This document shows, piece after piece, positions 43,971-55,123 of a DNA stretch of 64,000 nt. The notes beneath the pieces are model-generated. The model was not told the origin of the DNA and made no database searches. It worked only from the letters and a program-made list of their open reading frames with translations. Location of the stretch: NCBI GenBank assembly GCA_031771865.1, contig JASISA010000025.1:434001-498000 (forward strand), read 5' to 3'. The stretch's first letter is position 1, and each line of letters opens with the position of its first letter. Position numbers and translations under genes: made by a program. This stretch comes from Nothophaeocryptopus gaeumannii (Eukaryota > Ascomycota > Dothideomycetes > Mycosphaerellales > Mycosphaerellaceae).

Positions 43971-46900
43971 ATGCAGGAGGAGCAGGAGACTGCCAAGCGG
44001 GATTGTATTGCGATTGACTCTATAACGGCCGGCCAGGATACACCCTCTGCTCATCACCAAGCACGAGCTGCACAAGGACCCTCGACCACCGCCCAGCCTG
44101 CTGCCACTGTCTCTGATGACGCCGACATGTCTTCGTCTGCAGTCACCACGGCCACCGTCGTAGAGCAGCACCATCCAGGTTTAGATCACCGCCCTCAGAC
44201 CCCGGAGACGGTAGCATCGACATCCACCACCTCTAGCAACGACAGCGACATTCCCACACCGACGCAGGAAGCATCGAAGCCCATCTTCATATCGACCACC
44301 ACCTTTCACGACGAGCCATTCGACGAGGCCCGCCTATCCTCCTCTCCTCGACCCGAGACGCCCACAGATCCCACCACACCCACCACACCCACTACTCCCG
44401 ATGCTGAGCACGACCTCTCCCGAGATAGCATGAACAGCATTGCTCTGTCAGAAACAAGTCTTGATTACGACCATCTCAGCACAGAACAAGTTGACGACGT
44501 CCTGGCGACTCCGCGAGTATCTGGCGTAAGGCGGCATTTAAGGAAGGTTAGCAGTCTGGACATTTTGCAAAACAAATGGGCACCTCCGGAGAGACAAAGC
44601 ACCTTGTTTGACAATAGTCACGACTCAATGCAGCTGCCTATGTCTGCCCTTGAGTTTCAGACAGATCGTGACCAGTGGGTCAGTAATAGTGAAGACATGG
44701 GCGCTCTCCAAGGCCCTATCCTATTCGACATGGGCCGAAGACCGACAAACGCCACACTGGACAGCATTGATCTGCTTGAGCCTGACTACCTCGATTCATC
44801 ACGTATGACTTCACGTAGCAATAGCGTGGATAATAGGTCCAGCGATGGCTCAGACTCGGGATCTGGAGGAGACCTTCAAGTCGATTGGCTGGCACTCGAG
44901 AAGACTGAAGAGCAGGAAAAGGAAGATCGCGGGTTGGCGGATGGAGTGGAGGACGAGACTACGGCTTTTCTGCTAGCGAGACTGGAGCAGGAGAACGCAA
45001 AATTCGCCAATGACCCAAAGGCGGCGTCAAGTAGGGGCAAGGGTCGCGCGCGAGCCCATTCACGACCGCCTAGCATGGCACTCATCAGGAAGCTGGTTAC
45101 TGATACAGATTCGCCTTCAATACGATACAGCCTGGTGGCAGACAGTGGGATATCCGCCGAAGTGCCTCCCATGACCGAGCTAGAGTTTTGGGCTGCACTT
45201 GTCCAAGACTACCCACTGACCGCAAAACGCCTGCCTACCATCACGACCACCAAAATACGATCAGGAGTGCCACCACCTTTAAGAGGCGTGGTATGGACTT
45301 CCATGTCTGGTGCACGAGATCGAGATCTGGAAGAGGCTTATGAGAAGCTGCTTGGTGAGAAGAGTCCATATGAGGGTATCATCAACAAAGATGTTGGTCG
45401 CAGCTTCCCAGGAGTGGAGCTCTTCAGAGATGCGGAAGGAGAAGGACAAAAGATGCTCGGAAGAGTGTTGAAGTGCTTCTCATTACACGACAAGGATATC
45501 GGATACTGCCAGGGATTGGGCTTTTTGGTCGGACCCTTGCTCATGAACATGGGCGAGCGGGATGCCTTCTGCGTTCTGGCGAGGTGAGTCCCTAAAAAGA
45601 TGATATCGAGCGACAGCTGACATGTTTGCAGACTCATGGACCATTTTGCTTTGCGACCATCCTTCTTACCGTCTCTGTCCGGACTGCACATGCGGATTTA
45701 TCAATTCTCATGCCTGCTCAAGCAGCACCACGCGAAACTCCACGAGCATCTTGCGAACCTCGGGATCGAACCGGCCTACCTTTCACAATGGTTCCTGTCA
45801 TGCTTCGCAGTATCATGTCCTTTGGCGATGCTTTTCCGGATATACGATGTCATATTTGCCGAGGGCGCCAATGAAACGGTCATGCGAGTCGCTCTTGCCC
45901 TGATGCGACAACACGAGGATAGGATGCTGGCGACGACCGAATTTGAGGATGTTATGCAGCTTTTGCTTGGTCGAGAGATGTGGGACTGTTATGGCGGAGA
46001 TGCAGACGCTTTGGTGGATGACTTCACCTCTTTGGGCGGCATCATCACGTACACAAGGCTCGCGGAGCTTGAGAAAGAGTTTGAGAGCAAGTCCTCGGAG
46101 TCGGTTGGCCATAGTGCTGGATTCTTGCCAGATGTTCAGGCCGCGGCGGGAAGATTTTTGGGCCGGTTATGGGCTCCTAATCACGCACACACCCCAAGCA
46201 AGCCTACTGCTACTGCGCACACTCCGAAGCCCAGCGTCAGTACGCTTTCACCTGAGTCCGCGGACAAGAATGCAGCCACGGCATCGACAGGGTTCTTTGG
46301 ACGGCCCTCGAGCTTCTTGCGGCGGAGTCCGAGCAAGCAGAGCATCAGTGTTGTTAACGACAATTCGAGCAGCGAGGACAGCCAATCTACAACGCACTCA
46401 GGCTCTGCTAGTGTCGCGTCGACGTCGATCACGGAGCCAGATACACCAACTGCGAATTACAATGGCACAGTGCGGGAAAGCGTGGCCGATTCGATGAGCT
46501 CGAAGTCGAAGGCAGAATCAATGTTTCACGCAACCCCAAGCCTGCTAGCTAGCCAACAGCAGGATCTGCATGCGCAGATAGAGGATCTTTTGACAGCCAT
46601 AGGAGAGATGCAGAGAGAACACTCGATGCTGTCTGCCATGCTGCAGAAAGAGAGGGAAGAGAGGAGCGAAGACCACAAGGTCATGAGACAGCTTGTAAGC
46701 AAGCTTCGCAAGAACGACAGGGAGGATAGAAGAAGGACGATGCCTCCTCCGCAGAAGAAGGCAGAACTTGAAGTGCCCCCAAAGAGCCGGCCGCTTTCTG
46801 TTGGAGACTGGACTGAAGTCAATTTAGATGGCACTGAGAAGGAGCCACCGCAGAGGGACGAGATGGAGAGCCTGGTTGACAAGGCGCAGGAATGTCTACA

Positions 46901-48119
46901 AACAAACCTGCGCTTTTCAGCAAGTTTGGAGACGAAGGCACAACTGCGCAGCACGCTTGCCAAGACGCGCGAACAACTCACGGTTGCGGAAACCCAAACG
47001 AGGGATCTGACCATGCGGTTGGAGGCTTCTGAATCCGCGATGAACGCCTTTCAAGCTGAGAGCGACGATCTGAGGTCAGAAGTCGCAGAGCTCAGGATCA
47101 GAGTGGCAGACGACTTCAAGTCAAGGCAAAAGCTCGAGCACCAGTTGAATGAGCTGAAAGCTCAGGCTAGATCGATTGAGCGTAAGGAGCGCATGATCCG
47201 GACCGAGAGTCTCCAGTCGGTTCCTACTCTGTCCCGAAACGAGAGCAGCCCAGATGGTAGAAGCCGGAAAGGTAGCGTCTCCAGCCTACCCCCTGGGTCA
47301 GTTGCGAACAACGGCGGTCTGCGTGAGCTTAAGCTTGGACGTCGCGACTCTAGCTCTTCCGTTCAGAGTCTCCGACCAGTCATTCGTAATACGACGCCAC
47401 CTGCACCGCCAGCGCCCCTTCAAACAGACATCGCGCCTCCGATCATCTGCACAACGGAGAGTGTGACACCAGACAGCGCTTCACCAGCTGGAGTCTCGCC
47501 GTCTGAAGTACAAATTCCAGCCTTCGCGACGGAAGAACCTGGACGCCTCACCGTCGGCCATCGTCGCGGTTTCTCCCAAAGGACATCTTCGCTTGCGACT
47601 CAAGAGGTCTTTGCAACCACGCAACACGAGCCCGTGCCAGAAGAGGCTCTTTTACTTGAGCTAGTTAACGCCAAGACGTCCGAGGCACAAGCGCGTCAGG
47701 AGCTAGATGAGGTCAAGAGAGCGCTCTCCATTGCCAAGCGGAAGCAGGAAGAGACCGTTGCCCAAATGACGGCGGAGATGGAGACTACCAAGGCTGAGGC
47801 ACAGAAAGCGCTTGAGGCTGCGACTGCTGCGAAGGCGGAGACCGAGAACATGCGGATTTCGAGCCTGGGAATGGCGAGTCCAATGTTCTCCATGCCACCG
47901 ACGCCCTTCAATGAGGGCTCAAACCCACTAGCAAGCAACTCTGACTCCGGAACGCCTACTGTACAAACGCCCGCGGAAGAGAGGCAGGAGCCAGAGCTCA
48001 AAGTGGAGAAACAACGGACGCCAGAAGAGAAACCAGCCGCGGCCACTGGGGGCGGATGGTTCTGGCAGCGCAGAACAGCAAGTCGAAGCACCAATGTCGT
48101 CGCTGCGGAGGCGAAGTAG
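43971..48119 (+). CDS. TBC-domain Rab GTPase-activating protein with coiled coils
   Basis: Two exons, 43971-45583 and 45632-48119, with a 48-nt intron (GTGAGT...CTGAC...TTGCAG), give 1366 aa. The first roughly 400 residues are Ser/Thr/Pro/Asp-rich and disordered. The TBC domain spans about residues 425-660: it begins GVPPPLRGVVW, has the arginine finger in INKDVGRSFP (I-x-x-D-x-x-R) and the glutamine finger in GYCQG, both present, so activity is expected. Long coiled coils follow near residues 850-1090 and 1210-1290. TBC plus C-terminal coiled coil is the layout of Evi5/Gyp5-type GAPs, which act on Rab GTPases of exocytic and recycling membranes; the exact Rab is unknown. Confidence 0.93.
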
Positions 48120-48355
48120 GAGGAAGGCTTCATCATCTTGGAGGCACCAAAGTTGGTGCCGTAATGTCTAACGTCAAATCTGTTGTAAGCTTTTTGGGAA
48201 TGCTTGGGAGTGTTTCATGGCATCGGGAGAAGGCGTAAATCTAGCGATTCGCGCATGTGCATGTCCCTGGCGGATATACATAAACATAACTTACCGCTTG
48301 AGTGAGGTGCGAGTGTTTGTAACATAATCGACTTCTTCTGTTAATGGAGATTGAA

Positions 48356-48988
48356 TCAGCCCATGACAAATTGCTCTCCCTTGCCTCCCTCCCCTTCTCC
48401 CTCGATATCATCTTCCACGATCCCTGTGCAAACCCCATTCTCCACCACCCTATGCTTTGGAAATACTCCATCCCTGAACGGAATCTGCAGAGCATGCGTC
48501 TCACTATTGCTCGGGTACTTAGTAACATGTCCTTCTCCCACAACATCCGCCGCAATCATAACGTCTCCTTGCCGGATCCACAACTCCTCATCTGAATGCC
48601 CCGGAATCGTCACATGTGCCAATCCCTTTAGCAAGACGAAGAACCTACACATCACTCATCAGTCCTCCACACATATATATATACTTCCCGTGGTTGGGAG
48701 TGCTCGGGATGCGGACATTGGATGAGGCGGTTTATGCCACCCCTCACTAGATTTTGGCGGGAGGATCACATAGTTTATATTCGAGACGTCCGCGAAGTCT
48801 TGCACTGCTGAGCCGACGGTAGGGTAGTCTTTGAAGGGACGGAGGATTTGCCAGCACTCGAATCTCAGATTGCCTTGAGGATCTGAGAGCAGGGCTGTTA
48901 GGGTGAGGTGTTTGGATTCTGCAAAGGCGAAGAATGGGTAGAAGGAGAGGAGAAGGTATAGGGGCAAGATGGGGAGGGATAAGAGCAT
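48356..48988 (-). CDS. Small secreted cupin-like protein
   Basis: The ATG at 48988 starts a clear signal peptide (MLLSLPILPLYLLLSFYPFF, then AFAES). Exon 1 runs to 48717 and exon 2 from 48644 to 48356, giving 186 aa if the 72-nt intron is GTCCGC...CTGAT...GTAG. The donor is unusual, but the phase is exact and the join gives HKPPHPMFFVLLKGLAHVTI. The body has the pattern of a small beta-barrel fold: LTLTAL, W followed by a His-rich turn, GLAHVTI, LWIRQGDVMIAADVVG and THALQIPF, as in a family of uncharacterised fungal secreted proteins. The C-terminus is Gly/Glu-rich. Function unknown; extracellular action is inferred. Confidence 0.72.
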
Positions 48989-50260
48989 TGTTCTTTTGAA
49001 AGACGGTTGTCATCAGATATTTCACCTGATAGGGTGTAATGGTACGAGCAGACACAAGACTCTGACTCAAGTGGGGTCTTCCTTGCTGACTTAGCCATAT
49101 TGATGGACTTTGGCAGAGATCTTCACGATACTACTGGAAAGGACTTCAAGACGGACTGGCACCTTCACTTACTTACGCACGGATCTACACGGCAATCAAG
49201 GTGCGAGTTGCCAAGGCTGGCTATACCGCTGCACACTACGCTTGTCATTCGAGGGCATGACTCAAGAAGATATTATAACGCGAGTGTAGCAAAGGTAGGC
49301 CGGATGTTTCGAAAACGTTAATGCCGACTGCAGGGCAAGCTCTCTGAAGCTCCCCTTAGAACTACTGTAGTACCCTCCGACACGATATTTAGAGGATGTT
49401 TTACTATTGCATTTGAAACCGAGTCTTTCTTTCCTCTTCTTTGCGAGCTAGGAGATCCTATACTTAGCATATTTTAGCAAGGTGTCGTTTATACTAGATA
49501 TAGGGTAGGCTCTCTAGGATATCTTACTATTGCCTTTAAACCAAGTCTTACTTTCCTCTTACCTTTACTCTATTACTAAAGGTAACACGTAATACAGCTA
49601 CGAACTACTATAATATATAATATTATAGCTTTTAGTTACTCTAACTATATTCGCTATATGTGATTCTATATGCCAATGCTGTGCTCCCGGAGTATGTAGT
49701 ATAGAACTATAACTCCGCTCGGCGATAGGTATAACTTAGGCTAACCCGATGATTTAGAGTTGGACGCATACTAATCCGAACGACGGAAGTTGTATTTGCA
49801 CAAATGATAGAATGGGTTGTTCGAGAGAATGTTAAACTAAAGATTAATCTCTCCTACTACGACGTATCGGGGTCGCTGAGATGAGAAGGCATGGGAGCTG
49901 TGTTGGAGGAGGCGAACATGTTAAAGATAACAGGAAAGATCAGAACTCGACCTGTCAGGCTTAGGAGGCGTGAAATCTGATCTGCTCAAGTCGTTTGTGG
50001 GAGCACATCCACCGCGTTCAAGGCGATGCACAAGTACGCATAGTAACCGATATAGTGCACCAACGCGGTCGTGCCAAGATTTTTCATTCATCGTACTACG
50101 TGACAGCACGAGCACCGCGGCGACCTTTCATCGCATCCAACCAGCCTCGCTTCGTCACCACCACGTGAAGCTACAGCCGGAGACACTCGTATCGCGCATC
50201 ATCGTGCATTTTCTCAAGCCTCCGTCTTCATGCAACGTTCCCACTCAAGCAATCAATCGC
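48989..50260. other. Intergenic with an AT-rich segment
   Basis: About 1.3 kb with no gene. From roughly 49380 to 49800 the base composition turns AT-rich, with many TA, CTA and TAG words, unlike the flanks. This is the look of old repeat DNA altered by RIP (repeat-induced point mutation). A pair of imperfect direct repeats lies inside and is listed separately. Confidence 0.55.
49394..49560. repeat. Imperfect direct repeat in the AT-rich segment
   Basis: Two copies of a roughly 44-bp unit, at about 49394-49437 and 49517-49560, share TTACTATTGC, CTTT/ATTT, then AACC and AGTCTT and end TTTCCTCTT. They differ at scattered sites. The offset is about 123 bp. The unit is not coding and I recognise no transposon. 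Confidence 0.6.
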
Positions 50261-51456
50261 TTAAGCACGGGACATGACACCCCAGGCACGGATCTTGTTG
50301 TCGGTGTAACCGGCGAACAGAGTCTGGCCGTCAGCGGACCAGGCGAGCGAGACACACTCTGGCTCGCGCGCCTTGCCACCACCCTCGAGGAACTCTGGGC
50401 GGAGCTCGTCGACCTTGCTCTTCTTCTCGAGATCGAAGATGACAATCTCCTTGGCAGTGGCAGCGCACAGCCAGTAGCGGTTTGGTGAGAAGACGAGGGC
50501 GTGGATCTCGTCACCGGCGGTGAGAGAGTAGAGGTGCTTGGACTCGTTCAGGTCCCAGAGCATGGTGGTTCCGTCCTTACCACCGGAAGCGCAGAGCGAT
50601 CCATCTGGGGAGATGGTGACGGTGTTGATGTAGCCGGTGTGGCCGATGTGGTCGGTCTGCAGGCGGCAGGTGGAGAGCTCCCAAACCTATGACATTGAGT
50701 CAGTGGCAAATTCTACTGGTACAAGCAAGATGCAAGGCTGTGTAATGTTGTCAAGATCAGTGCGCCGGTGAAGGCAAAAGTATGTCTCATGGCCCGCAGG
50801 CTCTGAAGTAGCAAATACTTGGAAATGGCATCATATGAAGAGGATATGTGTCTGGATGATCTGCGACTGACCTTGACGAACTTGTCCCAGCCGGCGGAGA
50901 CGATGACAGGGTTCTGTGGGTTTGGCGAGAAGCGGACGCAGGATACCCACTCAGTGTGGCCCTTGTCGGTGATGGTGTACTTGCAGTCACCGAGGGTGTT
51001 CCAAAGCTTGATGGTCCTGTCACGCGAGCCGGAGACGATCTGGCGGTTGTCGGCGGAGAAGGAGACGGAGAGGACGTCGTTGGTGTGGCCGACGAAGCGG
51101 CGGGTGGTCTGGCCGGTGGAGAGCTCCCATAGGCGGAGGGTCTTGTCCCAGGAGGAGGACAGAGCGTAGGCACCGTCGGAGGAGATCACGCAGTCGGAAA
51201 CGATGTGCGAGTGGCCGTGGAGGGAGCGCTTGGGGTAGCCGTAGCTGGTGTCGTCGCGGGTCAAGTTCCAGATGATGAGGGTCTTGTCGCGCGAGCCGGA
51301 AAGGAGCATGTTGGGGCTGGATGTCCCATGTTAGCTACCACTCTGCCTCAATGGCATTGTTCTGGTGGTGTTGTACTTCTCCAGGGAGGTAGCCAAGCTG
51401 GTGACCCAGCCGGAGTGGCCCTCAAGGGTGCCACGAAGGACGAGCTGCTCTGCCAT
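50261..51456 (-). CDS. CPC2: RACK1/Cpc2-type ribosome-bound G-beta-like protein
   Basis: Three exons, 51456-51377 (MAEQLVLRGTLEGHSGWV), 51316-50872 and 50686-50261, give 316 aa, exactly the family size. Introns are 60 nt and 185 nt; the second, GTCAGT...CATAG, carries a snoRNA. Seven WD40 repeats are visible, for example LLSGSRDKTLIIWNL, VSGSRDRTIKLWN, VSAGWDKFVKVWEL and CASGGKDGTTMLWDL, ending at the C-terminal IRAWGVMSRA. The protein sits on the 40S subunit and links signalling (protein kinase C and general amino acid control) to translation. Introns and reading frame were fixed by phase. Confidence 0.96.
50752..50840 (-). ncRNA. C/D box snoRNA, U24/snR24-like, in RACK1 intron 2
   Basis: Minus-strand order: box C ATGATGC (50834-50828); guide and box D' as TATTTGCTACTTCAGA; box C' as ATGAGAC; box D CTGA (50761-50758). 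The guide block and the following ATGAGACATAC match the yeast U24 RNA (snR24) as I remember it. In budding yeast snR24 is also encoded in an intron of the RACK1 orthologue ASC1, so host and content both agree. The guide pairs with the conserved GTAGCAAATA of the large-subunit rRNA. The second guide (CTTCACCGGCGCA before box D) differs from yeast, so its target may differ. The ends are approximate and the terminal stem is weak. Confidence 0.75.
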
Positions 51457-52290
51457 TGCTGCTGTGGTGGTATTGGTGGTGGTAGAAAGGGATGGGGTGG
51501 TAGAGAGCGAAGGTCGGCGGTGGAATTTCCAGGCTCACAGAAGTTCGCGCGCAGAAATCAGAGTGCGCTGTGCGGCTCTGCTGCTAGCGCGTCTTCGGGC
51601 CGAATGCTTATTTCCTTATCCGTCAGACTCCACACTCCCGACCTATCTCGGCTTCCCAGACATGTCTATGAGTTTGATTTTTCTTTTCGTGCCTCAGGCA
51701 CAAAATTTAGCGCAAGAATACAGCCAATCAAAGCACTGAGTCTGTCAAACTCGTAGAGCGTCTGGGCCGGAATTGTGCCGCTACACCAAACACTCTCGTT
51801 ACCGTAGCCCTCTCTACCTATTACGGAGCGACCTTGCTATCTAAGGCTAAGCTAACCTCGAGATATTCGAGTACATACCTAGGAGATAGGCCTCCAGCCT
51901 TGAAAATTAGGAAAACTAAGGCTAACCAACGTAGTCTAGGACCCGAGGCTTAGGCAGGTTGTCTTGGCATAGTTAGTATCGGTAAGAAGAGGTTGACACT
52001 TTGTCTATTTTCAAAATATAGCCTCGAGGGCTAGGAGTTTAGTCCTAAAAATGTGATTTCCTCGTGTATTTGCTAATTTTAGAGCGTTCCTCCGTAGGGA
52101 TTGTCCGTATTAGCTAAATTAATCAAAAAGGTACATGCTAAAGTGAAGAGGTCGTAAAAAGTTAACGCAGTTCTTATACAAAAGGTTACATTTCCGGACT
52201 AGACCCTCGTAGAAAGAAGTGTTGCTGGTCTGTGCTGCAAGGCATAACCACGTCGGGGATAGCGCCGATATGGATCACGACACGTTATTT
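51457..52290. other. RACK1 promoter and AT-rich degraded segment
   Basis: The first 300 bp should be the RACK1 promoter and 5' UTR. From about 51770 to 52200 the sequence is enriched in TA, CTA, TAA and TAG words (for example CTAAGGCTAAGCTAACC), with stops in every frame. It resembles RIP-altered repeat DNA. It abuts the 3' end of the broken kinase gene. Confidence 0.55.
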
Positions 52291-54478
52291 CTACGAGGGG
52301 ATGGAAACGAGATAGACTCCCGACGTCTTCCTGTTCTTTACTTTAAGATGTGTATGAACACTACCGGAAACTATCAATGTCCAGCCGGCGGCCTGCTGAA
52401 GTTGACAAAGTCGGGATGACCGGGCGGCGCACTTGCTTCTCGCCTCTTTGGCTCCCTCCCTAGCATCATCTGCCGCCCGTCGTTTCCTCCTCAAGGCGTT
52501 GCTTTTCAAATCGGCAGGCATCTCATTCCAATTGTCAACTGGCGCCACGTCTATGCCAGCCGTACCGAGCGCATATCTGTCCTTCTTCCCGGTATACCTC
52601 TTGAGTTCATCTTGCAAATCGTCTTCGCGCTTCTGTTGGATTGCCGGACCTCCACTGCCCGAGCCATGATCATGGTTGAGAATCTGCTTCATGATCGCAT
52701 CAAATAATGGTCGATCCCGATCATCATATCTCACGCATGCGCGAATGAGACGGAGTAAATTCTCGGTATACGATGCCTGCACAGATGCATCGAATGGCGT
52801 GGGCTCACGCTTTTGAGGGTTTTCAATATCGATATGCTTTCTGTCGGGCGTTGATGCTCTGCCTTCCCACGTCATCGGTCTTCCAGTCACCATGCACCAC
52901 ATTAGCATGCCAATACCCAACACATTTGTCTTGGAAGATATGGGTCTGAGCTTCTCAGACTCATCTTTCAAGACTTGCATTTGCTCCGGCGCTGTGAACG
53001 AGAGAGTTCCGTGGACTGGGATATCTTCTGGCGCTCGTTCATCGTTCGGGGGCTTGAAGACTGCCAGGCCAAAGTCTGCGACTTCTAATGTTGGCCATTC
53101 TGATGACCCATCAGCAGGCTTTGGGGCGACAAGTACGTTTTCCGGCTTGAGATCTCGGTGGATGATCTCGTGCCACCCTTCACATCCGCCCTCTGCCATT
53201 CCACCTCGCTGCATGAGGAGTCCTGCTCTTGCAAGACCTTCGAAAACGTGCCAACAAAAGGCTTCGGGCCAAAAGAGGCATTCCTTGGAAGTGTCTTCAT
53301 GTGTATTGCGAAACCGTGGCTGCCCCCAAATATTATACGGCAAGGTTTTTATCAGATCTGAATTTAGCGCCTTAGCACCCAATTTGTGATGCATCGAATT
53401 TTGCAAAACTCACCGAACATGTCTCCCAAGGGACAGTATTCCAAGTACATCGAAAGTACTGCCGGTCTCTCCGGATCTCATAGTCCCACATTTTGACAAC
53501 ATTCTGAGAATCAGGCCTGTCGCGTAGATTCAGGTGAGATTGTACCCTGATGATCATTAGCTATTGAGCTTGACTTTGCAGCACCCAGACACTTACTCAT
53601 TGAGCACACTCGCATCGTCCTCCGGACCGTTGCCTGTCCACAGGTCTGGCAGTGCGAAGACCTGTATCTTGCCGTCCTTCAACTTGGTTTCCTTGAGGAC
53701 GACACGGTTTATAATATCGCCTCCTGGTCCTTCTTGAATCCACAAGCTTGCCTTACCGTAACTCCCTTCGCCAAGTTCGACGGACCCTTTCCACTCTGCA
53801 TCGACATATCAGCATATCTCTCATTATACATGATGGCCACTTACCTGCGTCGAGGTCCACCACTGGCTGTTGAGTAATATTCTTCTCTGGATAAAAGACT
53901 CTTGGCGTTCGTCTGAAGCCACCTCTATCCTGCTTTCGTCTCTGCCTTAAAGCTTTGAGCCTCTGCGCGGCCTTCTTCTCCATTCGTGGGATGTCGTCAC
54001 CGATAAATTGCCCAATCCTCTCTTTCTCAGCTGTATAATTCTCATCCAACCGGACACAGTAATCTCTGCCGACGGTATACTCCTTGGAAAGCGCGTTTTT
54101 GATCGCATCGGTCTTGATCCACATCATACCCAGCTCGCCGCTTAGAGCTTTAAACCTCTCTTTTAACAATTCGATCCTACATCTTCCATCACTATCGTCG
54201 CCTTCATCGTCTGAAGCTTCTTGATAATTTTCCGCCCATTGAACCTCTTTCCTGGCGTCTTGGAGGAGCTTTTCTGCTTGCCTCCATTGATCGATGTTTC
54301 TTGCAATCGACCTTTGTTTGTTTCGCGGAAAGGCAGCGAACTCGGCCCACCATTTGTCTACGAGGTCGCCTGCTTCGGTGCCGTGTTCATCGAATCCTGG
54401 GTCGGCAGATCTGTGGGCCTCGAGTAGGAAGGCTGCATAAATGCATTCTCGAACTTTGGGGTCTTCTATATCGGCCAT
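52291..54478 (-). pseudogene. Serine/threonine protein kinase gene with one frameshift
   Basis: Exons at 54478-53845, 53795-53597, 53546-53414 and 53357-52291 (introns of 49, 50 and 56 nt) encode a protein of about 677 aa. An N-terminal helical domain of about 210 residues precedes the kinase: glycine loop GEGSYG, VVLKE lysine, then HRDLKPEN, DFG and GTLSFTAPEQ, all catalytic residues present. In exon 3, however, reading QYFR leads into the wrong frame; the expected MYLEYCPLGDMF lies one base away, so a base is missing at about 53450. The total exon length is also one base short of a multiple of three. Either the gene is a recent pseudogene or there is a sequence error. The C-terminal roughly 40 residues are of doubtful value. 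Confidence 0.72.
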
Positions 54479-55123
54479 TGTGGTGCAGTGCTACAAAATG
54501 TGGCGATGACTTAGGCGACGGGGAAAGTGTACTGAGTGACACTGGATGCTTTTGCGGAAACATGGATGCAACGCAAGACTTGGAAGGTACATTGGATATT
54601 TTCTTTGTTTCTCTATGCATCCGGACCCGGCCCATTGTACATGCGTTGTACCATTGCAGTCAACCCTGATCGAAGCCTAGTTCCTTTGTGCTTTGTTATG
54701 TACTACTCTTCGAAACTCCCCGACCACCATCTGGACCACCAACTACAGGCAAAGACTTTCTAAGTGTTCTGCCGCAGCAAGTCATACAAATTGAAGGCAC
54801 CGTTTTGAGACTACATCAATGTATCCTAGGAAAATAGACGCAGAGACTCAATCGTTCTCGACTATCGCAAGGTATTGCTGTGAATGCGCTTGTTGATCAA
54901 CGAGTCCACTCTTTTCACCCACCAAGAGACATTTGCGTCGCTCCTCCACACAAAATCGCACAAGATACAACAATATCCGTAAATATATTGAGAAATGAAT
55001 TGGAACGCATAGTCACCTGCAGGAAGAACCTAAGTCACACGAGATCGACAATTCTGCTGCCTGGAGGTACGACTATATAAGACCAGTGCGCCGTGCTCCA
55101 CGGAAGCAATTCAATGACTAGCA
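54479..55123. other. Intergenic, divergent promoters of kinase and F-box genes
   Basis: 645 bp without a gene. Short open frames on both strands, no repeat or RNA gene recognised. Confidence 0.5.
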
